A stretch of 64,000 bases of DNA from Clarkia xantiana subsp. parviflora (taxonomy: Eukaryota > Streptophyta > Magnoliopsida > Myrtales > Onagraceae), in assembly GCA_036873135.1 (NCBI GenBank), contig JAPTYO010000024.1, forward strand, positions 2,356,001 to 2,420,000, given 5' to 3'. Made by a program: the position numbers and the translations under genes. Positions 33,177 to 45,058 of the stretch are shown here, piece by piece. The notes below the pieces were generated by a model that saw only the letters and a program-made list of their open reading frames with translations, did no database searches and was not told the origin of the DNA. Position 1 is the stretch's first letter; every line of letters starts with the position of its first letter.

Positions 33177-35855
33177 TCAAGCTTGGTCCTTGTCAGCAGC
33201 AACAGAGAGGTCCACAGGATTGGCTTCGGGAGGATTGGCTATCGGGGCGTCTGCACTTGGAAGCTCAGAGGCATCCTCGACAATTACGGGGGTACTCCCC
33301 CCATCACTCTCCTCGGAAAGAGCAAAGTACTTCTTCGCAAAGGGAGCGAGGGAAGGAGACTTGTCGAAATTGATGGCGTCCCCATACTCCAGGTGGAGCT
33401 CCTTAACGGCGTTGAAGAGAGTGTTCTCCACCTCCGCGCCAAAGAACTTCATGGCGTCAACTTGGAAGCCCTCCGACCTTCGATAGTCCTCCCGACCCTT
33501 GGCCTCCGCTTCGGCCAGCCGTGCCGGGAACCCCGCGATCAGCTCCTCCAGAGCCTTCTTCTCGAGGACCAGCTGGTCCTCGGCGGCCTTCTTCTCCTGG
33601 GTCAGCCGATCCACGACTGCCCCCCGCTCTTGCCGCTCTTGCCTCAAGAGCCCCTCGAAGTCCGCGATCTGCTGCTGAAGGCCCCGAATCTTCTCATTGA
33701 GGACAGCCAGCTCTTTGGCCAGCTTCCCCCGCGAAGACTGGGAGGCCTTGAGATCCGCTTGAAGCTGCTCGCGGACTCCTCGGTCCCGCTCCCGGGCCTC
33801 ATCATAGGCAATGACATACCCGATGAGGCGGTTGTAATCCCCGAGCTCCTGCAATCAAAAGGAAAAAGTGTTAGAAGGACAAAAGACCCAATTTATCGAT
33901 CAACAAGGAAAAAGCGAAGTCTCACCTCGATGCGGCGCACAGCCATACCCCTGACGTCCCGCTGCATATGCGTCCGATTGAGGTGGATCGGATGTCGCAT
34001 AGAGGGCAGGATGGAACCCGCCAGCAGATGCAGGGCCAGTTCTTGGTCCTGTTCCCCTTGTGTGAGCGGGACTCCCTGGAGCGTCTCGATCGAAGCCCAG
34101 GGGGCATCGGCCTGTGAAGAGTTGAAGGGCCTGTAGAAGTCCCCATCAAGAGCCAGGGGAGAGATGGGACGGGGAAGAGAAGGGCACGTCTCGGCCCGGA
34201 CAGGGGAGGGAGAGAAGTCATGGATAGGAGAGAGCTCCCGCTGCTGTGGAGAAGACGAGGGAGGCGGCCCCTGAGGGGTTGGTTTCAAGGGGGATTGCCC
34301 CGCCTTCCGACGCTGCTGAGGGGGGTCAACCCCGCCGGTCTCCTCGGAGGAGTCCAGAGTCTCCACCTGGCGAAACTGTTCACCAGATGGTGCCTTCTCT
34401 CCAGCTGAGGAAGGCACCCCCGCTGAAGGCGGTGCATTTGTAGAAGCTGCAGCACCCGAGGAAGCTCCCGAGCGACCTGCACCTGGAGGATGAAGAGCTT
34501 CAGATAGGTAGTCAGGGAGTTTATCGGGATTCTTACACCAAATGATACGACGGGAGACGTATTGATCCTTCCCGCGGTAGTGATAGTAGCCTGCCTTCAA
34601 GACTCGGGGAGTTTCACCTCGAAGGATCCTTTTGACATCAGCAATTCGGCCCTTCTTGGTCAAGGAAATCAAGTCCGACGGAACCATCCTTTTATACGAT
34701 TTAATAGCAAGTCGGAGTTGTTTACCTTCTTCAGCATTCTGGACCTCGAAGAGTTGGTCCAGATCCACCCGTGGCCGCTTGGGCTGCTCCGTTGAAGGAG
34801 ACCTCGACCTGGCAGCAGCCTTCTTTGCAGACTTCCTCTTCCGCGAGGGGCGGACAGCATCGGTCTCCCCCTGCTTAAGGAATAAATCGGTCAGCACAGA
34901 CACCTTCTTGGCTGCAAACAATAAACGAAGAAAAAGTTAGAAATTTACCCAAGGGACCACGCTAGAAGGGCCGTCGAAGAGCTGCCCCCCAGAGACAATA
35001 CTAAGGAGTCGGACCCCGGCGTGCACCAGGTCCCGCTCCACCAGAGAGTTAGCATTGAGAGGAGTATAAGACTCCCCCCAACGATAAAGCTGGATCAATT
35101 GGAGAGTCTCGAAATCCTCATCAGCATAGGAGTGGAAAGCAGGCGGAGGGTCTGCTGCCACCTCCCACCGAGGCCAAGGGATAGAAGAATGTTGGATGAA
35201 GAAGTAGCTCTTCTTCCAGCTACTGTTGTCAGACCCCGTATCGATCAAGAGTCCCCGACCCTTGACCACCTTCCAGGTGTCACTGGTCCAACCATGCCGG
35301 GCAAGCTGATGCTTACTCCACTTGGGCATCCGAGGGTAGAAGGCGCAAACCCCCGCCTCGTTGCACTTCAACCCATAGAAGGTCCGGAAAAGTTGAAGGC
35401 TGTAGACCCACTTCTGTCGGAGACAGAGGACTTGAAAGGCGTTCCAGATGCGGATGGCATGAGGAGAGAAGGTAGTGGGGTGTGTTTGATAGTGTTGGCA
35501 CAGCTCGACCAGGTTACCACTGAAGGGGAACCTGATCCCCGCTGATATTTGTCCCGTAGAGACAAATACTTCCCCTTTCTGGGGACGAGTAACCTCAGGG
35601 TCACTCGAGGGACGATGTCGAGGATACGGGAAGCGAGGTTCCCAGGTGATGGTGATGCAACCCTCTCGGAGAGCTGCATCATAAGCAGTGGTGGAAATTT
35701 CATTTGGAGCATAGTCAAATTTAAAGGGTTTTCTCCCCTCGGAGCTGGAACCGCTGTCTGAAAAGCAACCAGGGCAAGAAAATACAGTGGGATTCTGGAA
35801 AAAATTAAAAAGAAGGGGACAAACAAACAACGAAGAGTGTTTCCTTACCAGACAT
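33177..35855 (-). CDS. Antisense accessory gene (aORF) of element D, four exons
   Basis: Predicted exons are 35855-35849 (ATGTCTG), 35757-34949, 34906-33926 and 33848-33177, 822 codons with no stop. Donors (CTG|GTAAGG, TGG|GTAAAT, GAG|GTGAGA) and acceptors (TTTTCAG|A, GCAGCCAAG|AAG, TTGCAG|GAG) fit consensus; the exon 3 acceptor is the least certain. Exon 2 (GIRFPFSGNLVELCQHYQTH, then HAIRIWNAFQVLCLRQKW) resembles the plant Transposase_28 'putative gypsy type transposon' family, known as antisense ORFs of Tat elements. Exon 3 is Pro/Ser-rich with a basic KRKSAKKAAARS tract. Exon 4 is a long coiled coil (LNEKIRGLQQQIADFEGLL). Function unknown. It is read toward pol, converging on the repeat array. 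Confidence 0.75.
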
Positions 35856-36004
35856 GGTGGAGTAGAGATTGAAAGAGATGATAGAGATGTCGCCGGAAAG
35901 ATGATCGGAGAAGATTCCAAGGATCTTCGAAAGCACAGAGCTTGGAATTGCAGAGGAATCGCAGAGAGCTTTTGAGAATTCGAAGACGGTAAAAGTTAAA
36001 TTGT

Positions 36005-36030
36005 GACTGTGGCTAGAGTTTTATAGTCGA
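36005..36030 (-). promoter_or_regulatory. Predicted TATA box of the element D antisense gene
   Basis: TATAAAA on the minus strand at 36025-36019 lies about 165 bp upstream of the ATG. F and E have TATAAAACCCTAGCC, a TATA fused to a telobox-like AAACCCTAG, which in D is mutated to AAACTCTAG. Confidence 0.65.
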
Positions 36031-36399
36031 AGAAGACAGTTGAAAGGACACTTCGATCCGAATCGTCGAAGTCGAAGAGTCTTAATCTGGACCGTTGAGA
36101 TGAAACGTGCAAAAGGACAACGGGCGTAATGATGAAACGGCCTGAAAAGCACTTTTCAGAAAAGGACAGGCGCGAAAAATCAGGCACGTGGGTCGAAAAC
36201 GTCACTCCATTATCTGCTGCATTTAATGCACTAGAGAACCGAAGAGACCTTTGGGACATAGCAGTTATCTACAAAACCCTGAGGAAACGTGGAGGAGAAG
36301 ACTGATCACATTAAGTAACTGAACCAAGGAACGGATCCCCGACTCTAGTATTGGAAAATCGGGAGTTGGAAGACACGACGAACTAAAAGTCCCTCATGT

Positions 36400-36411
36400 C
36401 TTGGGGGCAAA
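36400..36411 (+). other. Polypurine tract of element D
   Basis: CTTGGGGGCAAA directly precedes TGATGGGTCC of the LTR. E (41225-41214) and F (53929-53918) have equivalents. Confidence 0.82.
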
Positions 36412-37108
36412 TGATGGGTCCGACTATAGCCGTCAGGCCCTTTAACGGCGAGGAAACGGCAAACAGGCCCACCAGGCCCAGAGTAAGGGTCAAGATGACC
36501 TAGGAGAAGGGTCCCGATGAAGGGAGTCCCGACGAAGCAGGGTCCCGACAGAGTCGGTCCCGACAGCGGAGCTAGAAGCTCCCGACGAGAAGCCTTTAAG
36601 TAGGCCCCGATGATGAATCCCTGAGAATGATTGGCCCTGTCACGATGACGAGGGGCCCCGAGCGGTGACACAACGAGATAACTCTGGAGTCCCCGACGGG
36701 AGTCGGGACTCGTTACCAGAGGATAAAGCCAAGATATGCGGGGCGTGGCCGAGATATACGGAACGTGGTTAAGATACACGGATCGTGGCCGAGATACGCA
36801 GGGCATGGCTAAGATACGCGAGATCGTGTACGAGATAAGCGGGATACGGGCTAACCACCCCTAACGGTTCGCCAGGTACCTGAGGCACCTCTTTGCCTAT
36901 AAAAGGGCAGGAGGTCACCTCAGATCACTTACGTTGAGTTCGATAGACTTTTGAGATTGTTGCTTGCCAGTCATACGAGAGACTCATTTAAGCATCGGAG
37001 AGGGATTCTAGGTCACCGCCCGGTTTATCCCCTCTTGCAGGATTACGTGGAGCAAAGGAGCTAGGATTGCCGTCAAGATCCGTACCGGAGTTCCACCGTG
37101 ATCCAACA
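36412..37108 (+). repeat. Element D 3' LTR (697 bp), family 2
   Basis: It starts TGATGGGTCCGACTA and ends CACCGTGATCCAACA. TATAAAAG is at 36898-36905. It contains repeated GATACGCGG/GATACACGG-type 20-bp units (about 36720-36850). D's other LTR and the target duplication lie left of the window. Confidence 0.9.
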
Positions 37109-37875
37109 ATAAGCATTTGCAGATCAATGATGATGACATTCCCCTAAAGGATGTTACTGCATACAGGACACTAATAGGGAAGTTACTTTATCTCACAATT
37201 ACTCGTCCTGATATCTCTTTTGCTGTTAGGCATCTCAGCCAATTTATGCAGGATCCCAAGCAATCCCACTGGGATGCTGTGCTCAGAGTCATAAGGTTTG
37301 TAAAATTAGAACCAGGTAAGGGTATATTGCTTTCATCTGATTCTGCTTCAGATTTGATTGGTTTTTCAGACTCAGACTGGGCTGCTTGTGTTGAAACAAG
37401 AAAGTCCGTTACAGGATACTGTGTCATGTTGGGTGATTCTCTAATATCCAGGAGAGTTAAAAAACAAGATACAGTTTCAAAATCCTCAGCATAATCAGAG
37501 TATAGAAGCATAGGTGATCTTTTAAAGCAGGTTATTTGGTTGAGAGGTCTTTTTTCTGAACTTGGTTTTTTTCAAAAGGAACCTACTATTTTGTACTGTG
37601 ATAATGAGGCTGCTATCAAGATTGCCACTAATCCTGTTTTCCATGATCGAACTAAACACTTGGAGATTGATTGTCATTTCATTAGAGAAAAATGTTTTCG
37701 TGGTGTTGTTCAATTGTGCAGCATCAGAACTGGAGAACAACTGGCAGATATATTCACAAAAGTGCAGCCCAAGCTGCAACACTATAACCTTTCCAGCAAA
37801 CTGGGGATGGTCAATGTATTCAGGAAAGAGGAGGAGATGGAGCATGGTTTACAAATCAAGGAGCAGTCAGCTTGA
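37109..37875 (+). pseudogene. Ty1/copia pol 3' end (element G), interrupted by element D
   Basis: The frame gives the RT C-terminus and RNase H of a copia element: YRTLIGKLLYLTITRPDISF, GFSDSDWAACVETRKSVTGY, VSKSSA, then LYCDNEAAIKIATNPVFHDR and HIREK-like FIREKCFRG. A TAA at 37492-37494 breaks the frame at the usual SKSSAEAEY motif; the rest continues in the same frame to the stop at 37875. The upstream part would lie beyond element D, outside the window. Confidence 0.88.
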
Positions 37876-38300
37876 GGGGGAGTATTGGAAGCCCAATCTT
37901 CATTCAAGCTTCCTACTCTTGGGCTTTTGTTTTAATCTGTTTAGTTTCATTATTGGGCTCGAGTTGTTTATGGGCCGGTGTTTGTTTGGCTTGGATTTAA
38001 AGCCTTAGTTTTATTTCTGTTGGACCAGTTCCTTCTTTTTTGTTGAAGGCTTGTATGAACCTTATATTTAGATATCTAGGGTTGGGGGGGAGGTCTAGCC
38101 AGATGAAGGAACCTAGACTAAAGATCCTCTGATTCTGGTTTCCGACTTTTCTTCTCCTCTCAAAATCTAGGGTTAGGGTTTGAGATGCTTTACCAGAATT
38201 TACAATGCTGAAACTCACGTTAGTGATAAGCTCGGTATTGAAGGAATGAAGATTCAGAAAGCGAACTAAGCGGGTGAATTGTCCTCTCCATTCCTCCTCT
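37873..38300 (+). repeat. Probable 3' LTR of copia element G (end uncertain)
   Basis: TGAGGGGGAG looks like a polypurine tract and is followed at about 37883 by TATTGGAAGCCC, probably a mutated TGTTGGAAG LTR start. The far end and a target duplication could not be found, so the right limit is a guess. Confidence 0.5.
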
Positions 38301-39449
38301 ATTTAGATAAATGGCCTAGAATTTGTATAATTCATTGCCGTTATTGTATCCCCTTTACATATTCCGAATTGTTATTGTTTGTTGCCCTCCACCACTAATG
38401 TACAAATTATAATCCTGCATGCAAATAAATGAATAATTATGACCGAGAACTTGAGGCATAAAATAGACACTATGTGGCGTATAAAGATTAACATACGCAA
38501 TATATTTACCATATATCACTCATTTTGGTAACAAATTTAATCAAATCTTCATATCTAACACAAAGAGCACTCAATTTCTCAAATCTTTCCCATTGAATAG
38601 CAATTGTTGCTTCTTAAGTAGCACCCATCCATGTACAAGGTCACCATGTCAAAAAGAGAAATTATGTTTACAAGGCATTGAAATTCTAATCCTAAAACCA
38701 TGAAAATCTTCGATGCAAAACTTAAGTCTTGCAAAAGCCTATTCCTCCGTAAATAGGGTAGAATTTTTGTCGGTTAGTAAAGTTCCCTAGGTAAAAGGAT
38801 TACACCTATTCTGATTAGAAATAGACACCATAATCAGATAAAACAACAACCAATGGAGACAGTAGACGTATGAATTGTAAATGATTCACTAACCGGCTGG
38901 GTAAAGAAAAATGTTGAAATTGCGAGCGGCGACCGTCAATCGAACAGTGCGGGACTGGTGTGGCAAGCGTCGTGTTGCGGAAGGTGGTCGGGCAGCATCT
39001 CAGCGGAGTCACGAACGTGGTTGAAGTTGAGAGAGTCGGACCAGCCTCCGAGGAGCGTTGTTTTATATCTAAAGTTGCGGACGGCGGGAGAGCGTCCAGC
39101 AGGAGTGAAGATGGCGGGCCGACATACTGAGGAACAGTGTGAGTGTCGCGGTTCCTTGGGTGTTTGCTTGCGTAACTGTTTTATCTTAGTCTACATAGAC
39201 GTGATTCGTTGGGCAAAAAAAACATTGGCGGGATGTTATTACTTTTTCTGGTTCAGAATTTTCAGCTCAATACGGACCGGTTGACATGAGGTTAGCCGAC
39301 CCATTCCAAACTGTACCCTTTGATGGAAGGGTAAGTGCCTATTGGGGGTGATGAGGACCGTCCTCACATTATAAATGTAAGCATATGGTGATGAGCGTCG
39401 TAAATGAAAGCCCATTATATGTATATGTTACCTAAGACAATTGGGTAAA
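38301..39449. other. Unassigned 1.1-kb segment between retrotransposons
   Basis: AT-rich to about 38880, then a GC-richer stretch (38920-39130). A 108-codon frame at 38958-39284 has no recognisable motif, start context or homology that I know. Could be residual host DNA or an old transposon. Confidence 0.4.
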
Positions 39450-39937
39450 TGTTACAATAGGACATTGGGCCAGACCCAAATTCCAATTGACATGTGAAAC
39501 CCAAAATATGGGCCTCCCTTATGCATAGGCCGGCCGAACTTATTAGGTGGGCAAAGTGGACTTTTGTCCACTTTGGTCCTTCTATAAATAAGAGGTGTTA
39601 GGGGTGTTATTAGGTTAATCCTCAATCCCTCATTGGAGTGTTTTAGAAAGAAAAACACTCCTCCCCAAAAGGTGTGCCAATTTGACTTCGAGCAAACACT
39701 CCGGAGATCCGTCCCTGTCAAGAATCGATCAGAGGCTTTGCTATGGAGAATATTCTGCGTAGGGCTTCCTTAACAAGAATCTCTACGGGTGCTGACTGGA
39801 GGACCCTGAACTCCCTGCTGCAAGATCTTGGGACTACAGATTACTTCTAATGAATGTGCGAATCTTCCGCTGCTTAATATCGATTACTATGTACCATGTT
39901 TAAAGTATCCGTAGTGATTACTCCTCATAATCTAACA
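39450..39937 (+). repeat. 5' LTR of copia-type element H (488 bp)
   Basis: It is bounded by TGTTACAATAGG and CATAATCTAACA with inverted TGTTA/TAACA ends, and is followed directly by an initiator-Met-type primer site. TATAAATA at 39583-39590. The partner LTR was not found in the window. Confidence 0.72.
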
Positions 39938-39954
39938 ATGGTATCAGAGCCAGG
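39938..39954 (+). other. Primer binding site complementary to initiator Met tRNA, element H
   Basis: TGGTATCAGAGCCAGG starts one base after the LTR end, the standard primer site of plant Ty1/copia elements. Confidence 0.88.
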
Positions 39955-40496
39955 TTAGGAGTTCATGATTTTGATAAATTGGTGTTCTTGGAAATATGAT
40001 TTTGGCCGAAAATTTTAAGATGAAAAATTAAAAATTTTGAAATTATTTTAATTGGGTCGGGCCGAAATTTTCATGATGTTCTTGGTAAATTTGATGTTCA
40101 TGATCTTCAAGAAAAACGTGACCTTTATCAAAATCGAACATTGGATTGTAGATCTTATTAAAATTTGATCTTGAAATTTGACAACTTGTTTCCAATTTAA
40201 TATTTTTGGTCGAAACCTAAGTTAAATTACAATTTAAAATTTTTAGTTTCTTAGGCAATAAAATTCGGCCAAAATTTTAAAATATATTGTTTACCATATT
40301 TTAATTTTTAATATAGGTAACAATATATCTAAAATTGGAAACGTAAAGATAGATTCACATTAATATATAGAAATATATATATAACTATCAATATATCTAA
40401 ATATTTAATAGGGTTAAAGATATTATTGATAGATTTAGTTACCTAAAAGATTGAGAAAATATATTGTCAGTATATGTGATTCCCTATTTAAGATAT
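39955..40496 (+). other. AT-rich leader of element H, no coding sequence
   Basis: Downstream of the primer site, without a credible gag frame. It is interrupted by element E; GATAT at 40492-40496 is E's target duplication. Confidence 0.6.
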
Positions 40497-41213
40497 TGTT
40501 GGATCACGGTGGAACTCCGGTATGGACTTTGATGACAATCCTAGCTCCTTTGCTCCACGCAATCCTGTAAGAGGGGATAGACCGGGCGGTGACCCAGAAT
40601 CCCTCTCCGATGCTTAAATGAGTGCCTAATACGAACTGGCAAGCAATAATCACAAAGGGTATGTAATTCAACGTAAGTGATCTGAGGTGACCTCCTGCCC
40701 TTTTATAGGCAAAGAGATGCCTCAGGTACCTGGTGAACCGTTGGGGGTGGTTAGCCCGTTCCCGCGTATCTCGGGTGTGATCCCGCCTACCTAGGCCATG
40801 ATCTCGCTTATCTCGGCCACGCCCCGCGTATCTCGGCCACGCTCCGTGTATCTTAACCACGTTCCGCGTATCTCGGCCACGCCCCGCGTATCTTGGCCTT
40901 ATCCTCTGATAACGAGTCCCGACTCCTGTCGGGGACTCCAGAGTTGTCTCGTTGTGTCACCGCTCGGGGCCCCTCGTCATCGTGACAGGGCCAATCGTTC
41001 TCAGGGATTCATCATCGGGGCCTACTTAAAGGCTTCTCATCGGGAGCTTCCAGCTCAACTGTCGGGGCCGACTCTGTCGGGACCTTGCATCGTCGGGACT
41101 CCCTTCGTCGGGACCCTTCTCCTAGGTCACCTTGACCTTCATTTTGGGCCTGGTGGGCCTGTTTGCCGTTTCCTCCCCGTTAAAGGGCCTGACGGCTGTA
41201 ATCGAACCCATCA
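40497..41213 (-). repeat. Element E 3' LTR (717 bp)
   Basis: Minus-strand ends TGATGGGTTCGATTA and GTGATCCAACA. Polypurine tract at 41225-41214. It differs from 50699-51416 at several sites, for example GGTATGG versus GGTACGG near the inner end. Confidence 0.92.
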
Positions 41214-41597
41214 TTTGCCCCCAAGACATGAGGGACTTTTAGTCCGTCGTGTCTTCCAACTCCCGATCTTCCGATACTGGAATCGGGGATCTTTCCCTTG
41301 GTTCAGTTACTCAATTATCAGTCATCTCCTTCACGTTTCCTCAGTGTTTTGTAGATAACTGTTAAATCCTAGGGGTCTCCTCGGTTCCTCAGTTCATTAA
41401 ATGCAGTAGATAATGAAGCGACGTTTTCAGCACACGTGCCTGATTTTTCGCGCCTGTCCTTTTCTGAAAAGTGCTTTTCAGGCCGTTTCATCATTAAGTC
41501 TGTTGTCCTTCTGCACGTTTCATCTCAACGGTCCAGATTAAGACTCTTCGACTTCGACGACTCGGATCGAAGTGTCCCTTCAACTGTCTTCTTCGCC

Positions 41598-41612
41598 TAT
41601 AAAACCCTAGCC
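41598..41612 (+). promoter_or_regulatory. TATA box with telobox, element E antisense gene
   Basis: TATAAAACCCTAGCC lies about 160 bp upstream of ATGTCTG at 41766. It overlaps an AAACCCTAG motif. Confidence 0.62.
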
Positions 41613-41765
41613 ATGGTCACAATTTAACTTTTACCGTCTTCGAATTCTCAAAAAGCTCTCTGCGATTTCTCTGCGATTTCAAGCTCTGTGATTTCGAAGG
41701 TTTTGGAGTTTCTCTGATCATCTTTCCGGCGACGCCTCGTTCATCTCCTCAACCTCTATTTCATC

Positions 41766-43703
41766 ATGTCTGGTAAGGGATTCCCCTTTGTTGCTTGTTC
41801 GTCTTTTCCTTGTTTATAGCTTTCCAAGAGTCCCACTGTGTTTTTCTTGCAATGGTTGCTTTTCAGACAGCGGGTCCAGCTCTGAGGGGAGAAAACCTTT
41901 TAACTTTGATTATGCTCTGAATGAGATCTCCAATACTGCTTATGATGCAGCCCTCCGAGAGGGTTGTATCACTATTACCTGGGAACCCCGTTTCCCATAT
42001 CCTTGGCCTCGCCCCTCGAGTAACCCTGAGGTTACTCGTCCCCAAGAAGGGGAGGTATTTGTCTCTACGGGACAGGTATCGGCGGGGATCAGATTCCCCT
42101 TTTGTGGCAATCTGGTCGAGATGTGCCATCATTACAAAACACACCCCACTACCTTTTCTCCCCATGCAATCCGCCTCTGGAACGCCTTTCAAGTTCTCTG
42201 CTTCCGACAGAAGTGGGTCTACAGCCTCCAGCTCTTCAGAACCTTCTATGGGATGAAGTGCAACGAGGCGGGGGTTTGTGCTTTCTACCCTCGGATGCCC
42301 AAGTTGAGTAAGCAGCAGCTTACCCGGTGTGGCTGGACCAATGACACCTGGAAGGTGGTCAAGGGTCAGGGACTCTTGATTGACACGGGGTCCGATAACA
42401 GTAGCTGGAAGAGGAGCTACTTCTTCATCCGACATTCTTCGATTCCCTGGCCCCGGTGGGAGGTGGCAGCAGACCCTCCGCCTGCCTTCCACACTTACAC
42501 TGATGAGGATTTTGAAACTCTTCAACTTATCCAGCTTTACCGATGGGGGGAGTCCTATACTCCCCTCAACGCCAACTCACTCGTGGAGCGGGACCTGGTG
42601 CACGCCGGGATCCGACTCCTCGATATTATCTCTGGGGGGCAGCTCTTCGACGACCCTTCTAACATGGTCCCTTGGGTAAACTTCTAACTCTTCTTCGTTT
42701 ACTGTTTGCAGCCAAGAAGGTATCTGTGCTGACCGATCTATTCTTTAAGCAGGGGGAGACTGATGCTGTCCGCCCATCGCGGAAGAGGAAGTCCGCCAAG
42801 AAGGCTGCTGCTCGGTCGGGGTCTCCTTCAGCGGAGCAACCCAAGCGGAAGCGGGTGGATCTAGACCAGCTTTTCGATGTCCAGAATGCTGAAGAAGGTA
42901 AAAAGCTCCGACTTGCTATAAAATCATACAGGAGGATGGTCCCGAGGGATTTGATACCTTCAACCAAAGAGGCCCGCATTACTGACGTTAATCGGGTCCT
43001 TCGAGGCGAAACTCCACGCGTTCTGAAGGCTGGCTACTACCATTATCGGGGGAAGGATCAATACGTCTCCCGACGTATCATTTGGTGTAAGAGTCCTGAT
43101 GAACTTCCTGATTACATTTCTGAAGCTTCTCATCCTCCGGGTGCAGGTCGCTCGGGAGCTCCATCGGGTGCCGCAGCTTCCGCGGATGCACCATCTTCAG
43201 CGGAGGTGCCTCCCTCAGCTGGGGAGAAGGCTCCGGCTGGCGAACAGTTTCGTCAGGTGGAGACCTTGGACTCCTCCGAGGAGACTGACGATGGTGGCTC
43301 CCTTCGTCGTCGTCGGAGGACGGGGCAATCCCCCTTGAAACCAACCCCTCAGGGGCCGCCTCCTTCGTCTTCTCCGCAGCAGCGGCAGCCATCGCCCATC
43401 CATGACTTCACTCCTTCCCCCGTTCGGGCCGAGACGGAGGCATGCCCCTCCACTTATCGTCCTCCTCCTCCTCTTGCTCTCGATGGGAACTTCTACAGGC
43501 CCTTCGACCCTTCACAGGCGAATGCCCCCTGGACTCCCATCCAGACGCTTCAAGGAGTACCGCTCACACAAGGGGAGCAGGACCGGGATCTGGCCCTGCA
43601 TCTTCTGTCAGGCTCGATCCTGCCTACTATGCGGTATCCGATTTGCCTCAATCAGACGCACATGCATCGGGATGTCAGGGAGATGGCCATGCGCCGTATA
43701 GAG
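41766..43703 (+). pseudogene. Element E antisense accessory gene, exons 1-3
   Basis: Exons are predicted at 41766-41772, 41867-42675 and 42717-43703, with the same exon 2 length (809 nt) as D and F and no stop in these three. Exon 2 carries GIRFPFCGNLVEMCHHYKTH. Exon 3 ends ...MAMRRIE at a GAG|GTAGGC donor. The gene is broken because exon 4 is inverted downstream (43709-44543), so no correct transcript can end it. Confidence 0.8.
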
Positions 43704-43708
43704 GTAGG

Positions 43709-44543
43709 CACGGAACTAAGTCGCCTTAAGTGGTGCAAGTTATTAAATCGTCGGGAAGTACGAGAAGTGCAACGAAAGAATCGGAACTAAAAAAGTCTGA
43801 TATTAATAAGGGCTCGAGGGCCCGACGATGACAAAAGAGAAGAAGATACAAGGACTCTAAAGATAAAAACATTCAAACTTGGTCCTTGTCGGCAGCATTG
43901 GCAGCAGCTGGGTCCGCGGAGTCGGTAACAGAAGGATCCACAGGGTTGGCTTCGGGAGGATCGACTATCGGGGCGTCCGCACTTGGAAGTTCAGAAGCGT
44001 CTTCGACAATTACGGGGGGTACTCCCCCCATCACTCTCCTCGGAAAGAGCAAAATAATTCTTTGCAAAGGGAGCGAGGGAAGGAGACTTGTCGAAGTTGA
44101 TGGCGTCCCCGTACTCCAGGTGGAGCTCCTCAACCGCATTAAAGAGAGTGTTCTCCACCTCCGCGCCAAAGAACTTCATGGCATCGGCTTGGAAGTCCCC
44201 GGACCTCCGATAGTCCTCCCGACCCTTTACCTCCGCCTCGGCCAGCTGCGCAGGAAACCCCGCGACTTGCTCCTCCAGAGCTTTCTTCTCGAGGACCAGT
44301 TTATCCTCGGCAGCCTTCTTCTCCTGGACCAGCTTGTCCACAGCCGTCTCCCGCTCCTGCCGCTCTTGCCTCAAGAGCCCCTCGAAGTCCCCGATCTGCT
44401 TCTGGAGGTCCCGAACCTTCTGATCGAGGACAGCCTGTTCCTTGACAAGCTTTCCCCGCGAAGACTGGGAGGCCTTAAGATCCTCCTGGAGCTGCTCGCG
44501 GATCCCTCGGTCCCGCTCCCAGGACTCATCGTAGGCAATAAAT
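43709..44543 (-). pseudogene. Inverted last exon of the element E antisense gene
   Basis: The coiled-coil exon (RQERQERETAVDKLVQEKKA, EDYRRSGDFQADAMKFFGAE, ending ANAADKDQV) reads on the minus strand, opposite to exons 1-3 and opposite to its place in D and F. About the first 45 nt of the exon and the preceding intron are missing. GTAGGCA occurs at both junctions. Confidence 0.85.
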
Positions 44544-44549
44544 CTAAAG

Positions 44550-45056
44550 ATCGTGCACCACTCAAGGCGACTTAGTATCGTGTACCACTTAAGGCGACTT
44601 AGTATCGTGCACCACTTAAGGCGACTTTTTGGTACTTAGAATAAATCTTAGGATCGTGCACCACTTAAGGCGACTTTTCTTGTGCACCACTGAAGGCGAC
44701 TTAGTATCGTGCACCACTTAAGGCGACTTTTTGGTACTTAGAATAAATCTAAGGATCGTGCACCACTTAAGGCGACTTTTCTCGTGCACCACTCAAGGCG
44801 ACTTTTCTCGTGCACCACTCAAGGCGACTTTTCTCGTGCACCACTCAAGGCGACTTTTCTCGTGCACCACTCAAGGCGACTTTGACGCTTAGCATACATC
44901 TAAGGATAACTCTTATTGGAAGCAACCTCTTTATTTATTGACGGCACAAAAGTGGCTTACATCGAATTAAACGATAAACAGCATACACCACTTAAGGCGA
45001 TTTTACATCGGGCACCACTTAAGGCGACTTTATCGGGCACCACTTAAGGCGACTTT
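44550..45056. repeat. Approximately 26-bp tandem array, element E
   Basis: GTGCACCACTTAAGGCGACTT units with CTCAAGG variants and interspersed TTAGAATAAATCTAAGG. Convergent boundary between pol (minus) and antisense gene (plus). Confidence 0.87.
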
Positions 45057-45058
45057 CT

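Noticed and set aside
34937..35920. Upstream start of the D exon 2 open frame (MESSPIIFPA...) as the true N-terminus
   Set aside because: The sequence upstream of 35757 is better explained as the intron after ATGTCTG, since D, E and F all conserve the donor and acceptor but not the upstream peptide.
37109..38300. Host protein-coding gene
   Set aside because: The translation is a copia RT/RNase H end with a stop codon, and a polypurine tract and LTR-like sequence follow.
38958..39284. 108-codon open frame in the unassigned segment
   Set aside because: No recognisable domain, compositional signal or splice context; could be chance in a GC-richer patch.
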